Positions 62,579 through 64,000 of a stretch of 64,000 nt of DNA are shown here, piece after piece. Within the stretch, counting starts at the first letter, position 1. The number at the start of each line of letters is the position of its first letter. This DNA is from Pseudomonas sp. MM223 (lineage in GTDB: Bacteria; Pseudomonadota; Gammaproteobacteria; Pseudomonadales; Pseudomonadaceae). The notes below the pieces were generated by a model. The model was given only the letters and a program-made list of their open reading frames with translations. It was not told where the DNA came from and made no database searches. The position numbers were made by a program, and so were the translations under genes. The stretch lies in contig OX352322.1 of the NCBI GenBank assembly GCA_947090765.1, positions 2,649,501-2,713,500 of the forward strand. The letters are read 5' to 3'.

Positions 62579-63058
62579 TTAAAAGGTATCCAGGTTATGG
62601 AAAACCACTTCGAGCATCTTGTTCAACCGCTGCACCTGCGCCTCGGTCAGCCCTTTGAAGCTGCGCTGGAACAGGTCCCGGGTCACATCCTGCATGCGCG
62701 CGATGTTCTGCAAGCCGGCTTCGGTGATGCGTACCTGAGTCACGCGGCCGTCTTCGGGGCTGGGCGCGGTGTCGACCAGGCCGTCGTCCTTCATGCGGTA
62801 GACGATCTTGGTGATGGTCGACAGCTTGGCAATGGCATGGGTGGAGATTTCGGAAATGCTCGATTCGCCGTTCTCGTTGAGGATCCACAACACGCGCCAG
62901 CGCGGCACGTCGAGGTCGATCTTCTTCAGCAACCGTTCCATGTTCTGGGTATAGCGGCCATGCACACGGGCCAGCCAGTAGAAGGGGAAGTCTTCCTTGC
63001 GAAACTCATCGCTGGCCGGGTCGTGATGGCTGTGGCCTTTGTTCTTCGAGGTGCTCAT
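62579..63058 (-). CDS. iacR: MarR-family repressor of the iac genes
   Basis: The 159-residue protein has a MarR winged helix (about residues 50-135; SSISEISTHAIAKLSTITK, VYRMKDDGLVDTAPSPEDGR). It lies between iacG and iacH on the opposite strand, as in the P. putida 1290 cluster. IacR represses iac genes until indole-3-acetate or a product is present. Matching 26-bp elements before iacA and in the iacR-iacH gap are the likely binding sites. Confidence 0.88.
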   Translation of the reverse strand: MSTSKNKGHSHHDPASDEFRKEDFPFYWLARVHGRYTQNMERLLKKIDLDVPRWRVLWILNENGESSISEISTHAIAKLSTITKIVYRMKDDGLVDTAPSPEDGRVTQVRITEAGLQNIARMQDVTRDLFQRSFKGLTEAQVQRLNKMLEVVFHNLDTF

Positions 63059-63139
63059 CGCTTCACTACTTGTGCGGAAACAGTCGCGACATCATAGACG
63101 TTTCCGCGTATTTGGCTATTACAAAGCTGCGTCTTAATA

Positions 63140-63165
63140 CTTGAATGTTCAGGTGATATTTCAAG
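63140..63165. promoter_or_regulatory. Candidate IacR operator between iacR and iacH
   Basis: ATACTTGAA at 63137 and TTCAAGTAT at 63160 form a perfect 9-14-9 inverted repeat. Within it lie the TGAA, TTCA, TGA and TTCA blocks at the spacing seen before iacA. It is 40-65 bases before iacH and 82 after the iacR start, so it can control both genes. Confidence 0.7.
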
Positions 63166-63204
63166 TATCTGGCGCGCATGCATCAATCAATGGGTGGCAT
63201 GACA

Positions 63205-64000
63205 ATGACAATAATCGTAGAAACCCTCGACCTGGGCGGCAGCGGCCCGCGGGTCGCGATCAAGGACACCATCGATGTCGCCGGTACCGCGACCCGCGCC
63301 TCCAGCCAGGCACTGGAGGATGCGCCGTTGGCCGAGCGGCATGCCGAGGTGGTCAGCCACCTGCTGGCTGCCGGCGCGCGCCTGACGGCCAAGGTCAGCC
63401 TGCACGAACTGGCCTTTGGTACCACCGGCATCAATCGCCATACCGGCACGGCGGCCAACCCGCGCTTTGCGGGGCGTATCCCGGGTGGTTCGTCCAGCGG
63501 CTCGGCGGCTGCAGTGGCCGCCGGCCTGGTCGACTTCAGCCTGGGCACCGACACCGGTGGCTCGGTGCGCGTGCCGGCCTGTTGCTGCGGGGTATTCGGT
63601 TTCAAGCCGACGTTTGGCCGTGTCAGCCGCAAAGGGGTGATGCCGGCCTACAGCAGCCTTGACTGCGTTGGCCCGTTCGCGGCGAGTTTGCCGATGCTGG
63701 TGCGCGCCATGGGCATGATCGACCCCACCTTCGTCCCTGCCCAGGTGCCCGCCAAGGCGCGTATCGGCGTACTGCGGGTAACCGCCGAGGCAGGCATCCA
63801 CAAGGTGGTGCAGGGTGCACTCAGTGCCAGCGGCTTGCCGTTGGGCAATGTCGAGCTCAAGTACTTTGGTGCGGCCTACGACGCTGGCATGGTGGTGATC
63901 AACCGCGAAACGTTCCAGGCCTGTGGCCACTTGCTGGCAACAGGCAAGGTTGGTAGCGACATCGCCGGGCGCCTGGCGGCAGCGGGGCAGACCAGTGATG
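63205..64000 (+). CDS. iacH: Amidase-family hydrolase IacH (partial, runs off the window)
   Basis: The 265 codons present have the amidase signature catalytic triad: Lys in VAIKDTIDVAG, Ser in GGSSSGSAAAVAAG and nucleophile Ser in GTDTGGSVRVPACCC. Position after iacR and sequence identify IacH. Amidase-type chemistry fits hydrolysis of an amide or lactam intermediate, or of conjugated auxin; the precise role is uncertain. ATG codons at 63178, 63190, 63199 and 63205 are all in frame; 63205 has GGTGG at a fair distance. The end and iacI lie beyond the window. Confidence 0.87.
   Translation, partial: MTIIVETLDLGGSGPRVAIKDTIDVAGTATRASSQALEDAPLAERHAEVVSHLLAAGARLTAKVSLHELAFGTTGINRHTGTAANPRFAGRIPGGSSSGSAAAVAAGLVDFSLGTDTGGSVRVPACCCGVFGFKPTFGRVSRKGVMPAYSSLDCVGPFAASLPMLVRAMGMIDPTFVPAQVPAKARIGVLRVTAEAGIHKVVQGALSASGLPLGNVELKYFGAAYDAGMVVINRETFQACGHLLATGKVGSDIAGRLAAAGQTSD

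Noticed and set aside
63141-63662. A 173-codon frame on the plus strand at the start of iacH
   Set aside because: It is in another frame than the amidase signature residues, which lie in the frame that starts at 63205 and stays open to the window end.

Overview
This window reads as chromosomal DNA of a Pseudomonas putida-group bacterium. The DNA is GC-rich, genes are packed with strong GGAG-type ribosome binding sites, and gaps carry three families of paired REP elements typical of this group. Many proteins are recognisable P. putida catabolic enzymes. The window is almost entirely accessory and peripheral catabolism feeding aromatic and amine nitrogen/carbon compounds into central metabolism. 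No rRNA, tRNA, CRISPR array or replication origin was seen.

Layout. (1) 1-7 kb: the end of a membrane transporter, a LysR regulator, and a divergent benzoylformate set: mdlC decarboxylase, an AAHS-type transporter, an aldehyde dehydrogenase and an OprD-type porin. (2) 7-10 kb: vanillate O-demethylase (vanAB) with its GntR repressor vanR and two TGGATCCA operator palindromes. (3) 10-14.4 kb: an ABC exporter-like ATPase (apparently frameshifted), a large FtsX-type permease and a lipocalin-like lipoprotein, resembling Att-type systems. (4) 14.4-15.7 kb: an IS3-family element (1251 bp, CCT target duplication) that split a REP element. (5) 15.9-17.4 kb: a frameshifted enoyl-CoA hydratase and a TetR regulator. 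(6) 17.4-33.5 kb: an arginine-transaminase (ATA) type locus. It holds a response regulator, a periplasmic binding protein and a hybrid kinase overlapping by 4 bases, then a permease, enoyl-CoA hydratase, acyl-CoA dehydrogenase, ADP-forming acyl-CoA synthetase, 2-ketoarginine decarboxylase, periplasmic broad-specificity racemase, transaminase, aldehyde dehydrogenase and quinone reductase. (7) 33.7-37.2 kb: a polyamine-type binding protein, a class III aminotransferase and a LuxR regulator. (8) 37.3-44.8 kb: a XRE-PAS regulator and a carnitine locus matching E. coli yeaTUVWX: dmlR, dmlA, caiT-like transporter, cntA and cntB. (9) 45-48.1 kb: an Lrp-type regulator, an acetylpolyamine/HDAC-type deacetylase and an amino-acid permease. 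(10) 48.4-52.8 kb: an EutH-like transporter, a LuxR regulator, a frameshifted FAD sugar-lactone oxidase and an SDR dehydrogenase. (11) 52.9-64 kb: catR-catBCA directly followed by iacABCDEFG, iacR and the start of iacH, the indole-3-acetate to catechol pathway.

How it fits together. The iac genes convert the plant hormone indole-3-acetate to catechol, which catABC then cleave and isomerise. The carnitine genes release trimethylamine and a four-carbon unit that can enter as malate. The ATA genes deaminate and decarboxylate arginine. The mdl and van genes process benzoylformate and vanillate.

The most informative non-coding signals are shared operators inferred by comparing promoters: a 26-bp element in front of both iacA and iacH, a GTTAAC-centred element in front of both cntA and caiT, and an ATATACC-N4-GGTATAT palindrome in front of both the EutH-like gene and the SDR. 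Four genes carry single-base frameshifts, all compatible with one extra base, so read-level errors must be considered before calling them pseudogenes.
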